NCBI RefSeq assembly: GCF_029931775.1
Contig: NC_079330.1
Location: 6,961,206-7,025,205, forward strand
Length of the DNA stretch: 64,000 nt
Reading direction: 5' to 3'
Origin: Euleptes europaea
Lineage: Eukaryota > Chordata > Lepidosauria > Squamata > Sphaerodactylidae
Made by a program: the position numbers and the translations under genes. Positions within the stretch are counted from its first letter, which is position 1, and each line of letters begins with the position of its first letter. Under the pieces are notes generated by a model that ran no database searches, had not been told where the DNA came from, and saw nothing but the letters and a program-made list of their open reading frames with translations. Below are positions 10,071-23,034 of the stretch, in pieces.

Positions 10071-10904
10071 CACATACATCTGACATTCTCGGCGGACATA
10101 CGTCTGACATTCTTGGTGGACGAGTGAGATAAAAGCAAGACAGACTCATCTTTTCCACATCGTCTCTTGCACCCTAATTTCTCCCCATCTTCATGCGTCC
10201 ACACGCGCTTGCCGGCATTTCCTCCCTCCTCTCGCATGTTTATTCTGAGACTTTCCTCCACCCGCGCCGGCAGCGAGCTGCTCTCTTTATTTACAGTCCT
10301 CGGAGAAAGATGCGAGGGGTGAGAACCACAGTTCTATTCCTGCCTCGCTAGTGCCCGCCAGTTCTAAAAATAGCCCTCCTTTAGCCAAGCTGCCTTGCAC
10401 GCGTGCAGCCAGGGAAATATTTTATTTTCCCAGCTGCCTGAGTTCAGGGAAGAAATCCCCCCCCAAGTCCTGGGGATAAAGGACCCAGGAGCTTTTGCCA
10501 GGGAAGAACAGCTCTCCGAAACCGCCACCACCAAAGCTGCCCCATACAGAGCCGGGCCATTGGTCCAGCCAGCCTCCCGCTGTCCACTCCAGCAAGGCGG
10601 TGGTTCTTGGAATCTCTGCTACCAGAGATCCTTTTTAACTAGAGATGGCCAGGAATCGATGGACCAACGGTCTGATTCGGGATAAGGCACCTTGACATGG
10701 GCAGTAGATTCTGGACGGACCAACATACTCGGGATGCTTCGATTGTTCCAATAATGAAGGGCTCTCCAGGGAAGAATAGAATGTTTTACCTTTATAGTAT
10801 GTTACCAGATAAGCATCAGGAGATTACTTTTAAGGTGGCAAAATTTGGCTGGCTGGTTTGAAAGATCAGGAAACCTTGGACTACCCAGGTCCAAGAAGGA
10901 TCAT

Positions 10905-11092
10905 AAGCAGCTAATATTTGACAGCAGCAGCAAGAATTGTACGGGCAAAAAAATGGAGAATAAAAGAAGTACCCACGCTGCATGAATGGCATCAGAAAGT
11001 TATGGAGTTGGCCAAGATAGCCAAGTTAAGTAAATATATTGAAGATAGTTGGGTTTCCGACTTTGATATAGGCTGGAAGGTATGGTCTGTAT
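10905..11092 (+). repeat. L1-type LINE fragment (end of ORF2)
   Basis: Translates as AARIVRAKKWRIKEVPTLHE, WHQKVMELAKIAKLSK and onward, the usual C-terminal part of L1 ORF2. It is fused to an antisense CR1 tail. Confidence 0.6.
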
Positions 11093-11095
11093 ATA

Positions 11096-11609
11096 GAATC
11101 ATAGAGTTGGAAGGGACCACCAGGGTCATCAAGTCCAACCCCCGGCCTGCACAATGTAGGAAATTCACAACTACCCACACACACACACACCCCTAGTAAC
11201 CAGAAGATGGCCAAGATGCCCTCCCTCTCATCATCTGCCTAAGGTCACAGAATCAGCATTGCTGACAGATGACCATCTAACCTCTTCTTAAAAACCTCCA
11301 GGGAAGGAGAGCTTACCACCTCCTGAGGAAGCCTGTTCCACTGAGGAACCGCTCTGTTAGAAAATTCTTCCTAATGTCTAGACGGAAACTCTTTTGATTT
11401 AATTTCAAACCATTGGTTCTTGTCCGGCCTTCTTGGACAACAGAAAACAACTCAGCACCATCCTCTATATGACAGACCCTCAAATACTTGAACATGGTTC
11501 TCATAGCCCCTCTCAGTCTTCTCCTCTTCAGGCTAAACATACCCAGCTCCTTCAACCTTTCCTCATAGGACTTGGTCTCCAGACCCCTCACCATCTTTGT
11601 TGCCCTCCT
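11096..11609 (-). repeat. CR1 LINE 3' end
   Basis: Antisense CR1 3' UTR, starting AGAATCATAGAGTTGGAAGG. It includes the ATTCTTCCTAATGTCTAGAC block and runs to CACCATCTTTGTTGCCCTCC. Confidence 0.9.
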
Positions 11610-11732
11610 CTCTCAGCCCCACCTACCTCACAAGGTGTCTATTGTGGGGAGGGGGAGGGAAGGTGATTGTAAGCCGGTTTGATTTTTCCTTAAATGTTGG
11701 AGAAAGTCGGCATATAAAAACCGACTCTTCTT
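11610..11732 (+). repeat. SINE A 3' part
   Basis: CTCAGCCCCACCTACCTCAC through CATATAAAAACCGACTCTTC, directly abutting the CR1 copy. Confidence 0.8.
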
Positions 11733-11734
11733 CA

Positions 11735-12345
11735 AACGCTGCAGCCAAAGCTTCCTAGTTGAGCCTTCCCAATCATTTACAGTGTTATCCATCCACCGTC
11801 ACATCACCCAAATTGACAACGGAAGGAACATCTGCATCCTAAATGGATATCACACCCACACTGTTCCATTTTTAGCTCAAGGTCAATTCGGTTGTATTGA
11901 ACTTGGCTCTGGATTTATTTATTTTTCTTCCACTTGTCCTGCAAGGGGAAAAAGAGAGGGGAGGGAAAAAACCCATAACATTATTTTCAGCCACTGATAC
12001 GCCAGAAGCAGTCGAGGGCTCCTGAAGAAGAACCGCCTGGCAGGAGACTCTTAAGAACTGTAATTACTCAAGGGCTGTTTTTAGGGCTATTTGTGTCCTT
12101 CCTAAAAGGAGGGGGAGGTGGGGGAGAGGGAGGATGAAAACCAACATCTGATCCACCTGCGCCGAAGTTCAGAGGTGCTGAGTTTGGAGAGGCTGCAAAA
12201 ACCCCACAAGCAGCAGCCTTATACGAAGCCGGGCCATTGGTCTCTCCAGTTCAGTTTCGTCTCCTGTGATCAGCTCTCAGGGCTGAGAAGGCATCTTCAG
12301 ATCCTTTAACCAGAGATGAGGCTAGGAGGTTCAGGATGCTAAGGG
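11735..12345. other. Apparently unique intergenic sequence
   Basis: No repeat, RNA or coding signal that I can support. Confidence 0.3.
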
Positions 12346-12583
12346 CCAGCGTGGTGTAGTGGTTAAGAGCGGTGGTGTGGAGCGGTGGACTCTGATCTGG
12401 AGAACCGGGTTTGATTCCCCCACTCCTCCACATGAAGCCAGCTGGGCGAGCTTGGGCTAGTCACAGCTCTCTCAGCCCCACCTACCTCACTGGGGGTCTG
12501 CTGTGAGGAGGATAAGGGAAGGAGATTGGAAGCCAGTTTGATTCTTCCTTAAGTGGCAGAGAAAGTCAACTCTTCTTCTTAAG
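12346..12583 (+). repeat. SINE A
   Basis: Head GCGTGGTGTAGTGGTTAAGA, box B GGTTTGATTCC and the tail are all present. Confidence 0.87.
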
Positions 12584-12611
12584 AAAAATGTGCAAGGGTG
12601 GAAAAATTGAA

Positions 12612-12813
12612 TAAGGATGCTTAGCCCAGCATAGCCCGAACTCACTGCAGTTTGGAAGCTAAGCAGGGACAGCCATGGTCAGCACTTAGATGGGAGACCA
12701 CCAAGGAAGACCTTGGTTGCTATGCAACGGCAAACCCCCTCTGCTTGTCTTTGGCTTAAAAACCCCATGGTCCTGGGGCTGCCCTGAGTCGGTTGCAATT
12801 TGACGGCACACAA
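12612..12813 (+). repeat. 5S-rRNA-derived SINE
   Basis: GGAAGCTAAGCAGGGACAGC and TTAGATGGGAGACC match 5S rRNA. The tail GTCGGTTGCAATTTGACGGC is of BovB/Sauria type, implying LINE RTE-BovB mobilisation. Confidence 0.8.
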
Positions 12814-12825
12814 TTATTATGACCA

Positions 12826-13132
12826 GAAAGGTAAAAGGTAAAGGTAGTCCCCTGTGCAAGCACCGGGTCATTCCTGACCCATGGGGTGACATCACAACCC
12901 GACGTTTCCCAGGCAGACTTTGTTTACGGGGTGGTTTGCCAGGGCCTTCCCCAGTCGTCTTCCCTTTACCCCCAGCAAGCTGGGTCCTAATTTTACCGAC
13001 CTTGGAAGGATGGAAGGCTGAGTCAACCTTGAGCCGGCTACCTGAAACTGACTCCCTTCAGGGTCGAACTCAGGTCATGAGCAGAGCTTGGACTGCAGTA
13101 CTGCAGCTTACCACTCTGCGCCATGGGGCTCT
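12826..13132 (-). repeat. Sauria-type SINE with target duplication
   Basis: In antisense: head CATGGCGCAGAGTGGTAAGC, middle GGTAAAATTAGGACCCAGC, tail GTGCTTGCACAGGGGACTAC. Flanked by TTATTATGACCA (12814-12825) and TTATTATGACTA (13133-13144). It landed at the tail of the 5S-derived SINE. Confidence 0.88.
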
Positions 13133-13479
13133 TTATTATGACTAAGGATAGTTAAAACGTGTGATTCAAGGAAGTCCAAAAGAGCAGGAGATCTAAAACT
13201 GACTTCGCAGCTTTCCAATCAGCAAAGTCAAACAAGTACGGCCAATGCAACATATTTAAGCAGAGGCCTGTGGGAGAGGTTGAGATACAGAGCTGACACG
13301 GAAGTTTCCCCATTGATGGGAATGGGGATAATGAAGATGAATGAAGCCTCAATGCAAAAACAAAACAAAACCACTGGCACATCGCCATTCATTAATGCCA
13401 GGCAGCCTGAACTTGAATGAAAGTTAATTGCACAGTCCATTATCAATTGCAGGGATGTACCCATCACTTAAAAGATCAG

Positions 13480-14095
13480 GTATTAACCACAGCTTTTGCC
13501 CGCTTTTTTAAACAAATCTAACATTGGACTGGTCGGTCAGAACTCAGCAAGAGAACTTGCTAGAGATTCAGAGATTTCTCCAACAAAGGGAGGGTCTTAG
13601 AGGTCTACCCAGTCTTAGCATAGACTGGGGACGCTCAGATCTCTCTAGTCCTTATGGACTGGAGAGTTTCACAGAAGACATGATTGGGTAAAGTATGCCT
13701 ACTTACTTATAGTCTAGATATTTTGAATTAAGATACTTTTAACTAAATCAGATTACATTTACTGAACCGACCGTTTTACAGATTTCTGAAACTTTTTATT
13801 TTCTGAATGAAATATTATTACTGTTTTAAGGTTTGAAATAGAGGTTTAAGATTGAGATTGCTTGTAACGAGAAATATGTTTAAGACTTATGTCTGACCTT
13901 TTGTAACATTTAAAGACTTCGTATCCATCTACGTGCATACATACTTCGTATGTTAAGACTGTACATACATATACATATCTATATATTTTTAATTGAAGCA
14001 CTTCAATAAAAAGATTTACACGCTTCTGTAAGTAAATATAAGTTGAGTCCTTCTTATTAGGTGTCTAACTGGATAACATATTTCTTGTCAGGAAG
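13480..14095. other. AT-rich block of unknown origin
   Basis: About 600 AT-rich bases with an AATAAA near its right end. It looks like a 3' UTR or a retroelement end, but no matching ends or target duplication were found, so it is left unassigned. Confidence 0.3.
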
Positions 14096-14099
14096 GGGT

Positions 14100-14600
14100 C
14101 AATTCTAAGAGGATAGGCACCGAAAGGCGCTGGACCGGCTTCGGTAGCGGCACGCAGAACAAAAGACCACCGCCTTTTCTGGCAACAGGCTTTGCCCCTC
14201 TGTGCAAATGTTTCACGCTGGGGCTGCCGAGCCACAGAGGAATCTGTTCCCACGTGGGAAAGGAGAGAAGCAACCCACCTGCACCTCTGCATGTGGCACG
14301 CCCGAACCTGCGGGCCCAGGGAGAATGCGGCCGCTCAGCATTTTGCTTCAATTCCGGCAAAGCCGACGTCGCACAGGAAACCAGCTCCCAAAAGGACCAT
14401 CTGTTCAATTGTCCTCATCGCGTGCAGCACCATCTGGTAACACACACACCCCAAACACACACACAGGGCGAATCTATTTATAGCAACCTCACAATTCAAG
14501 AAAGCTGGAGCCCAGCCCCGAGGGGATAGAATTAAAACAAAACAAAAATTGTCAAAGCCCTATCCTATAAAAGGATGAAGGGAAAGGAATGGTCCATCGC
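14100..14600. other. Apparently unique intergenic sequence
   Basis: Moderately GC-rich with a short CA-rich stretch (14440-14466). No gene or repeat recognised. Confidence 0.3.
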
Positions 14601-14606
14601 AGAAGA

Positions 14607-15310
14607 ATCAGAGTTGGAAGGGGACATGCAGGCCATGAACACATGAAGCTGCCTTATACTGAATCAGACCCTTGGTCCATCAAAGTCGGTATTGCCTACT
14701 CAGTATTGTCTACTCAGACCGGCAGCGGCTCTCCAGGGTCTCAGGCAGGGGTCTTTCAGATCACCTACTTGCCTGGTTCCTTTAACTGGAGATGCCATGG
14801 ATTTAACCTGGGGGCTTTTGTTTGCCAAGCAGATGCTCGACCACTGAGCTACGGCCCTTCCCCAAAACTGGAGATGCCGGGGACCTTCTGCATGCCAAGC
14901 AGATGCTCGACCACTGAGCTACGGCCCTTCCCCAAAACTGGAGATGCCGGGGACCTTCTGCATGCCAAGCAGATGCTCGACCACTGAGCCACATGCCCTC
15001 CCCATCTAGTCCGACCCCCTTCTTAATGCAGAATCAGCCTAGAGCATCCCTGATGAGTGCTTGTCCAGCCTCTGCTTAAAGACTGCCAGTGAGGGGGAGC
15101 TCACCACCTCCCTAGGTAGCCGATTCCACTGTCGAACAATTCTTACTATAAAAATTTTCCTAATATCCAGCCAGTACCTTTCTGCCCGCAATTTGAACCC
15201 GTTTTGCGAATCCTCTCCTATGCTGCCAACAGGAACAGCTCCCTGCCCTCCTCTATGTGACAGCCCTTCAAATGCTTAAAGACAGCAAGTGTCCACGGAG
15301 ATCATCTCTC
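14607..15310 (-). repeat. CR1 LINE 3' end interrupted by SINE B
   Basis: Antisense CR1: AGAATCAGAGTTGGAAGGGG at 14607, resuming at about 15004 (CATCTAGTCCGACCCCC) and running to about 15310. The SINE insertion separates the two parts. Confidence 0.8.
14638..15003 (-). repeat. SINE B with a head trimer
   Basis: Antisense SINE B inserted in CR1. Its tRNA-like head occurs three times in tandem at a 70-base spacing (GCCAAGCAGATGCTCGACCA starts at 14824, 14894 and 14964), and the copies are practically identical. Confidence 0.85.
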
Positions 15311-15344
15311 CACTCTTGGTATTCTGAGATGCCCACATCACAAG

Positions 15345-15635
15345 AAGGCCAGATCAAAATATCTTCAGCCTGTACTAGATGGCTTTCTGGGCGAATCCGA
15401 TGAAATTAAATGGGAAAACTTACTGTCTGATAAAAATCACTGGGTATCCAGACAAGTTGCTAAATTTTGCCTCGGGATATGTAAGACTCGGGGGAACGAT
15501 AGTAAAGCTGTTGTAAAACTGGAGACTTTTATTCTTCCGCTGTTTGGAATCATTGTTTTAAATCTGGAACTTTTGTTAAATCTTGTTATAACTTTTGTTA
15601 TACTGGTCAAAGACCACAATAATTTTTTTTTCTCC
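15345..15635 (+). repeat. LINE 3' fragment, family uncertain
   Basis: Translates in part as WENLLSDKNHWVSRQVAKFC and ends TATACTGGTCAAAGACCACA followed by ATAA and a T run. The layout resembles an L2/R4-like LINE 3' end. Confidence 0.45.
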
Positions 15636-15639
15636 ACCC

Positions 15640-16595
15640 TTGGAACTTTGTACAGTGCTGGAGGCTTAACAACTCCTTTCTACTTCCTGTAAGCTGCTCT
15701 TTTTTAAATCCGGTGCAAATGGAATGTTTGCACATCAGGGAAAAGCCCAACCTTTGTCCTGAAGTGCTAGTTTTCCGCTTTCGAGGAAGTGCACCAGGGA
15801 GGGAACGCACCAACATGTGATTCGCCCACCCACCTGCCGAAATGGTACAGTCCAAGGAGGGTTGTACCACGCAGTCCGTCACCTAATGGAAGAGTCAGCA
15901 TTTAAACCATAGATCCAGCCACGAGTCAGTGTATATTGTACACGGTTCACAACTTAACAAACACAGTGGGGTATTGGTTTATTCATTACAAACGGATACA
16001 TTTATGCACGCCTGCGCACACACGAACACAACACACAAAAAGAAAGCATATGGGAAACCATACCCTGTTTTATCAAAGGGATTTTTTGGCCCCTACAGAT
16101 CGTGGGAGATTCTGAGATTCAAGCCCACCCATACTTGCATAGCTCCACCTTGGATTTAATCTCTTGGTTACATCACAGTGTGACAAAGGGTATCCAGGAA
16201 CTGCATTTTCTACATAAATGATTTGTGTCGTAGCCACTATGAATGTCTGCCCCCCCCCCAAGTTTTTTTAAAACTAATCTGTAACATAAATAAGGCTCGG
16301 CCACAAACACAAAAAATGATCTTGGGCTACCTATTCGCTCTCAGCCCCGGTTCCAGTTTGTACCACAGCAATTACCGCTGTTAAATGTCATCTTTTGTTG
16401 TGTTTTAATTATTCCTTTCTTTATCCCTTAGAAGCTCCTTGATCCATTGATCTTGAGCAGCGTAGTTTTAAATCTAACGTCTGAGGGATATAAGGACTGA
16501 AATAAATCTTGCCACTGACAATGTAGCCCTGGGATCCCGGTCACTTAATAAAAAAGGCATTATGTCAGACACAGAGGCATTAGATTTATATGTTT
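15640..16595. other. Intergenic sequence without clear content
   Basis: Mixed-composition DNA with a short C run near 16250. No supportable gene or repeat. Confidence 0.3.
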
Positions 16596-16599
16596 AAAG

Positions 16600-16735
16600 A
16601 GGAAAGATGTTTTAATTATTGATTTTAATGTTTTATGGTCTTTGTTGATTTTAGAGGTTGTAACCCGCCCTGAGCCCAGTCTGACTGGGGGAGGGAGGGC
16701 TATAAATGTGAATAATAAATAAATACTAGGGAATT
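16600..16735 (+). repeat. L2-like LINE 3' tail
   Basis: GTTGTAACCCGCCCTGAGCC, then GGGGGAGGGAGGGCTATAAA and an AATAAATAAATA tail. Confidence 0.65.
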
Positions 16736-16739
16736 GACT

Positions 16740-17390
16740 GCAGAAAAGATTCCAAACCCATCTATGCATATTGGCATGGCTACAGAAATTCTGGATAGCT
16801 CGAGAAAGTTTCATTATGCTTTCTGAACGAGAGAAATCACAATCGCTTCTCCTCAAACAGCTCTTCTACCGGGACGTACCAATATCTCACCAGAAGACAA
16901 TTCAAAACCATGCTGAATAACGTCTTTATAAGCGTAGCTCCGTGAAACGGACAGCGGAGCGGGGTCTGTCATCCTATAAAAAAGACAAACGTCGCGACTG
17001 CGGATGCAGGAGGAAGCGTTCGACACTAAGGCACGAGATCATTAGCTCCAGTGTAGGGCTACAATCGGGATATCATAGCAGCAGATAACGGGTGCGATCC
17101 AAAAGCTGGAGAAGAGCCGGCCAGGAACAGTGGAAGGCTTTGGCCTAAAGAGAGTCCCTTTATCGCGGGACCGCCACAATACGTTAGTGACCGAAGATGA
17201 CATTAGATCATTCTTGTTAAAGGTTACCATCGCGTTGGGATCCCAGTTCGCACAGGCAGGCAATTCTGCCATGAAACGGTTCCCCTCTCTCTCCCGCAAA
17301 CGGGTCCCGAGGTTGTATTGTCACTCTCGTTGAGTTCCATAGATAGGGTTAGATCCTGACAGCTTTTCTCGTGGAAGTTATTTTTGCTTC
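16740..17390. other. Unique CpG-bearing intergenic sequence
   Basis: No repeat recognised; several intact CG dinucleotides (for example around 17150-17260). No frame resembles a known protein. Confidence 0.3.
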
Positions 17391-17394
17391 TTTA

Positions 17395-17595
17395 AAATTT
17401 ATATCCTGCTTTTCTCCCCTAAGTGAATTTTCACATCTCCTCCCCCTCCACTTAATCCTTGTAACAACACCCTTGTGAGGATGATACGCTGAGAGATTGT
17501 GACTGGCCCGGGGCGACCAGGCGGGCCTCCGCGGTTTTCGAACCAGTCACCCCAGGCCCTCGTCCAACACGCTAACCACTACACCCCACCACTTC
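17395..17595 (-). repeat. tRNA/MIR-like SINE, old
   Basis: Antisense: GTAACAACACCCTTGTGAGG and GCTAACCACTACACCCC, well diverged from the 41.1-kb copy. Confidence 0.5.
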
Positions 17596-17599
17596 CAAA

Positions 17600-18285
17600 A
17601 AGGCTGTGCTGGGGGTCACCGGAACCTCATGGACAAAACCCCCAGGTAGAACTGAGGGTGGAAGAGGAATGGACTCAGGAGAGATGAGAAGCAGACAGGA
17701 TCAGAAAGTCAGTGGGTGGCTATGGGAGGAATAGGGCGTTTTTAGCTCTGGTTCTGAGACTGTGGAACTCACTGCTCCGGGAAATTCACCTTTCTCCTTC
17801 CCCAATAGCATTTCAGCATCAAATTAAATCTGTGCCATCAAGAAGGGGATTTGGAGCTGTACTGTTGCCGCCCACCTCTGCTTTTCTATCAGTTTCCAGC
17901 CATTTTAGTTCGCCCGTCTGCCTTGCCATGGTTTACCCTGGATTATTTTCTTGCGTGACATATTTTGGGAGCTTTCCGCCTCTTCTGATCTGTTAGCATT
18001 TGCCTGTGGTTATCCCAAGTCCCGAAAGCAGCCGATTCAGAAGGCAGGTGGATTCTACGTATTTTAATAAACCAAATGTCAAAAATTTAGTTGTTCCACT
18101 CGGAAGTGACCACTGGCAGAAGACCCCCCCCACCAGTTATCAGGCCCAACCAGTGAGTCTGACAAGCGTGATCATCTAAGGCCCACCCACCCCAGCAAAT
18201 ATTTCACAGTTTATTAAGTCTTCCATCACAGAAACGGGAAAATACATGAGCACCTAAGTGAAAGCAAAACTACGCAAGACAATGA
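17600..18285. other. Intergenic sequence without clear content
   Basis: No supportable gene, RNA or repeat. A 94-codon open frame at 17712-17996 shows no family signature. Confidence 0.3.
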
Positions 18286-18286
18286 C

Positions 18287-18596
18287 TAGAAGAAGAGTTG
18301 GTTTTTATATGCCAACTTTCTCTCCCACTTAAGGAAGAATCAAACCGGGTTACAATCACCTTCCCTTCCCCTCCCCACAACAGACACCCTGTGAGGTAGG
18401 TGGGGCTGAGAGAGCTCTAAGAGAGCTGTGACTAGCCTAGGTCAACCAGCTGGCTTCGTGTGGAGGAGTGGGGAAACCAACCCGGTTCCCCAGATTAGCC
18501 TCCGCCACTCATGTGGAGTGGGGAATCAAACCCAGTTCTCCAGATCAGAGTCCATAGCTCCAAACCACCACTCTTAACCACTACACCACGCTGACT
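18287..18596 (-). repeat. SINE A, near full length
   Basis: Antisense copy from the GAAGAGTTGGTTTTTATATG tail to CCACTACACCACGCTG. Confidence 0.88.
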
Positions 18597-19051
18597 AGAG
18601 TTCCTGACATGGTATTTGGCTCTCAAAAGCACCCAGGGTAACAGAGATCCGGATAAGGACTGCAGCACTTGGGGGGGGGGAATAACTCTCCTATGCCATT
18701 TTCCATATGAGAAATGCCCCACCCCAAGCTACTTGGGAACAAAAAAAGACAGGTTCTTATTTTGTGCTTCTCTCCTCCCCCCCCCCCCAAGCTAAAAGCA
18801 ACCTAAAGGAGGCATTTTTGATCAGGGAAACAGCACTGGGGAGTAGAATTGCATCCCCCCTCTCCTTCCTCAGAACCACGGCACCAATCCAGCTACCTCC
18901 CCAGTTGCCCTACAATGACAAAGCACAGGTCTGGAGTTCCAGCCCCAGAACTCCACTGTTATTTTTAGTTAGGCCCTAGTACAAAACCATTTGTACCTAC
19001 TTCTGAACAAAACAAAAAGATGGGTTTCCCTCACTATTGGCCCACATAATC

Positions 19052-19262
19052 ACATGAACCTGCCTTATACTGAATCAGACACCATTGGTCCATTGAGGTG
19101 AGTATTGTCTACTCTGACTGGCAGAGGCTCTCCAGGTTTTCAGGCAGAGGTCTTTCATATCACTTATGCCTGATCCTTTTAACTGGAGACGCCAGGGACT
19201 GAACCTGGGACTTCCTGCATGCCAAGCAGAGGCTCTTCCACTGAGCAGCGACCCCTCCCCAA
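19052..19262 (-). repeat. SINE B
   Basis: Antisense copy, full tail and head (ACATGAACCTGCCTTATACT to ACTGAGCAGCGACCCCTCCC). Confidence 0.87.
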
Positions 19263-19269
19263 AGAATCC

Positions 19270-20280
19270 AGCAAGCAAAATTGGCCTGCATTAGAATGGC
19301 CTTTCAAGAAGCAAAGTCTAAATACCCAGGCATCGCTAAAGACACCGTAGCTCCCCGCCATCTCCGTTTCCACGTTACATAATGGTGATGCTCAGACAGG
19401 AAACGACTTCTGACAACCATCTGGAACAAGTGAATTCAGACAGAACGTTTGTGTATAAAAAAATATGGTATTACTTTTTTCTTTTTTTTTAAGAGAACAA
19501 TTTCTTTGTGCTGAGAACCAAAGTTTGGAGGACAAAATATACCGGGAGTCGCCGCTGAAATTTGAGTATTGCTGGACACCACCCCACCCAAGCAGAAACC
19601 TGCTCCCAACAGCATAGAAAACTTCCAAAAAGTCGCTTCAAAACCCAGAATGTCATATTTACATCCGATCTGGGGTTCTGTCTTCATCTTCGGAGCAGCT
19701 CTTACCAATGTGAGATCTGGTAACTCTCTAAAGTCAGTTACAAGAATATTAAGGTATCGGATGTCCGCCGGATAGACACGGTGGTCTCTCCCCTGGAGGT
19801 GCCTTTCCATCTATGCTCTGGACGTGGAGGGATGTTTGTTGACTGAGAACTGCTCATTTCAAGATGGATGAAGAGGCCCCATATGTTGGATGGATGTGGG
19901 TCCTGCCGGCCTTTGTGCCAGAGGTGGAATGGTCTTCACTCTCATCTGGATGGTGGTATTTGATAAGAGATGAGCATCCATCTGTTTACTGAGTCAGAGC
20001 TCTAACCCGTCGTTCAAGAGCGGATGAGAAACTCCCCAGGCAGCAACCCCCGGGCAAGGATCCATCCAAAAGCTGTCTGGAAAGAAGGAGAGTGTTATCT
20101 TTCTTGGGGAATTAAACAGGGGCTCCAACCAAGCCCCACCAAGTTCAGTTGGGCTTACTCTCCAGTAAACATATAGGGTCACAGCCTAAACCGTGCAGCC
20201 TTACTTCGATACAGATCTCTTGCACTTTTAATCGACAGTAAGCCCAGCTGCATTCTACGGGACTTACGACCAGGTAAGCA
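19270..20280. other. Intergenic sequence without clear content
   Basis: About 1 kb of apparently unique sequence; no gene, RNA or repeat that I can support. Confidence 0.3.
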
Positions 20281-20282
20281 CG

Positions 20283-20620
20283 CACCGGCTAGCCCGATCT
20301 TGTCGGATCTGGGAAGCTAAGCAGGGTCGGCCCTGGCTAGTATTTGGGTGGGAGACCGCCAAGGAAGTCCAGGGTTGCTATGCAGAGGCAGGCAATGGCA
20401 AACCACTTCTGTTCATCTGCCCAGACCTGGGTGGCCCAGGCTAGCCTGATCGCATCAGATCTCAGAAGCTAAGCAGGGTTTGCCCCTGCCTAGCATTTGG
20501 ATGGGCAACCGCCAAGGAAAACCAGGGACATGACGCAGAGGCAGGCAAGTGTCTTGAAAACCGTGCAGGGTCACCTTAAGTCAGTTGTGACTTGAGGGCA
20601 CTTCCCACCTCCACCAAGCA
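20283..20620 (+). repeat. Two 5S-rRNA-derived SINE units in tandem
   Basis: Each unit carries GAAGCTAAGCAGGGT and a TTTGG(G/A)TGGG..ACCGCCAAGG segment (5S rRNA internal promoter region). The second ends in GTCAGTTGTGACTTGAGGGC, a BovB-like tail. The first lacks that tail, so this looks like a dimer. Confidence 0.8.
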
Positions 20621-20727
20621 AACACCGGCTCACACGTGCACAAAATTGCTCCCCAGCATTTTTTGCGTTTTCTCAGACAGAATCCCTGATAAATTCAGTT
20701 CAGTAACGCTGGCTTCCAGGTGGCAAA

Positions 20728-21305
20728 GAAGAAGAGTTGGGTTTTTATATGCCGACTTCCTCTCCCATTTAAGGAAGAATGAAACAGGCTTACAATCACT
20801 TCCCCTTTTCCACAACAGACACCTTTTGAGGTAGGTGGGGCTGAGAGAGTATGACTAGCCCAAGGTCGCCCAGCTGGCTTCATGGGTAGGAGTGGGGAAA
20901 CAAATCCAGTTAATCAGATTAGCCTCCGCAGCTCATCAAATCAAAAGAGTTTCCGTCTAGACATTAGGAAGAATTTTCTAACGGGCAGAGCAGTTCCTCC
21001 GTGGAACAGGCTTCCTCGGGAGGTGGTAAGCTCTCCTTCCCTGGAGGTTTCTAAGCAGAGGCTAGATGGCCATCTGTCAGCAATGCTGATTCTATGACCT
21101 TAGGCAGGTCATGAGAGGGAGGGCACCTTGACCATCTTCTGGGCATGAAGTATGGGTCACTGGGGGTGTGGGGGGGAGGTAGTTGTGAATTTCCTGCATT
21201 GTGCAGGGGGTTGGACTAGATGACCCTGGTGGTCCTTTCCAACTCTATGATTCTATGAGTGGGGAATCAAACCCGGTTCTCCAGATCAGACTCCACCGCT
21301 CCAAC
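20728..21305 (-). repeat. SINE A interrupted by CR1
   Basis: Antisense SINE A runs 20728-20936 and resumes at about 21259 (TGGGGAATCAAACCCGGTTC). A sense CR1 3' end lies between. Confidence 0.8.
20937..21258 (+). repeat. CR1 LINE 3' end inserted in SINE A
   Basis: Sense CR1 tail from AAATCAAAAGAGTTTCCGTC to AACTCTATGATTCTATGAG. It is younger than the SINE it splits. Confidence 0.88.
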
Positions 21306-21385
21306 ACTAGTCTGCTCTCGCTTCACTGGGGAAGGGGGAGAACCCTTGCTGGATTCAACTGAGGTTTACTCTCATTTTTAAAAAG

Positions 21386-21830
21386 GGGGCCGTGGCTCAA
21401 TGGCAGAGCAGGTGCTTGGCATGCAGAAGGTCCCAGGTTCAATCCCCGGCATCTCCAGGGACGAGGCAGGTAGGTGATGGGAAAGACCTCTGCCTGGGAC
21501 CCTGGAGAGCCGCTGCCGGTCTGAGCAGACGATACTGACTTTGATGGACCAAGGGTCTGATTCAGTAGAAGGCAGCTTCATGTGTTCATATGATGTCCTG
21601 TTTCTTGAAATTATGGGGAGGGGCTGTGGCTCAGTGGTAGAGCCTCTGCTTGGCATGAAGAAGGTCCCAGGTTCAATCCCCAGCATCTCCAGTTAAAGGG
21701 ACTAGGCAGGTAGGTGATGTGAAAGACCCCTGCCTGAGACCCTGGAGAGCTGCTGCCGGTCTGAGCAGACAATACTGACTTTGATGGTCCGAGGGTCCGA
21801 TCCAGTACAAGGCAGTTGCATGCGTTCAAA
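21386..21830 (+). repeat. Two SINE B copies
   Basis: Complete sense copies at 21386-21600 and 21613-21830, each with head, box B (GGTTCAATCCC) and the tail to AAGGCAG...GTTCA. They sit just downstream of FNDC10. Confidence 0.88.
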
Positions 21831-21959
21831 GGGGAGGCTCTGACTGCAAGCCCAACAGCCCAACCCTAGGGAGTCAAGGCTGGCCACACTTACCTGGGAG
21901 TAAAGCCCAGCGGGGCTTACTCCGGAGTCCTTGCGCCTCCCGAGGCAGCATCCCCCGAA

Positions 21960-23010
<1,051 letters not shown>

Positions 23011-23034
23011 AAGGCCCCTCGGGTCCCTCCGTCT

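Noticed and set aside
13480-14095. Possible solo LTR (AATAAA near one end of an AT-rich block)
   Set aside because: No matching TG...CA ends or target duplication could be placed.
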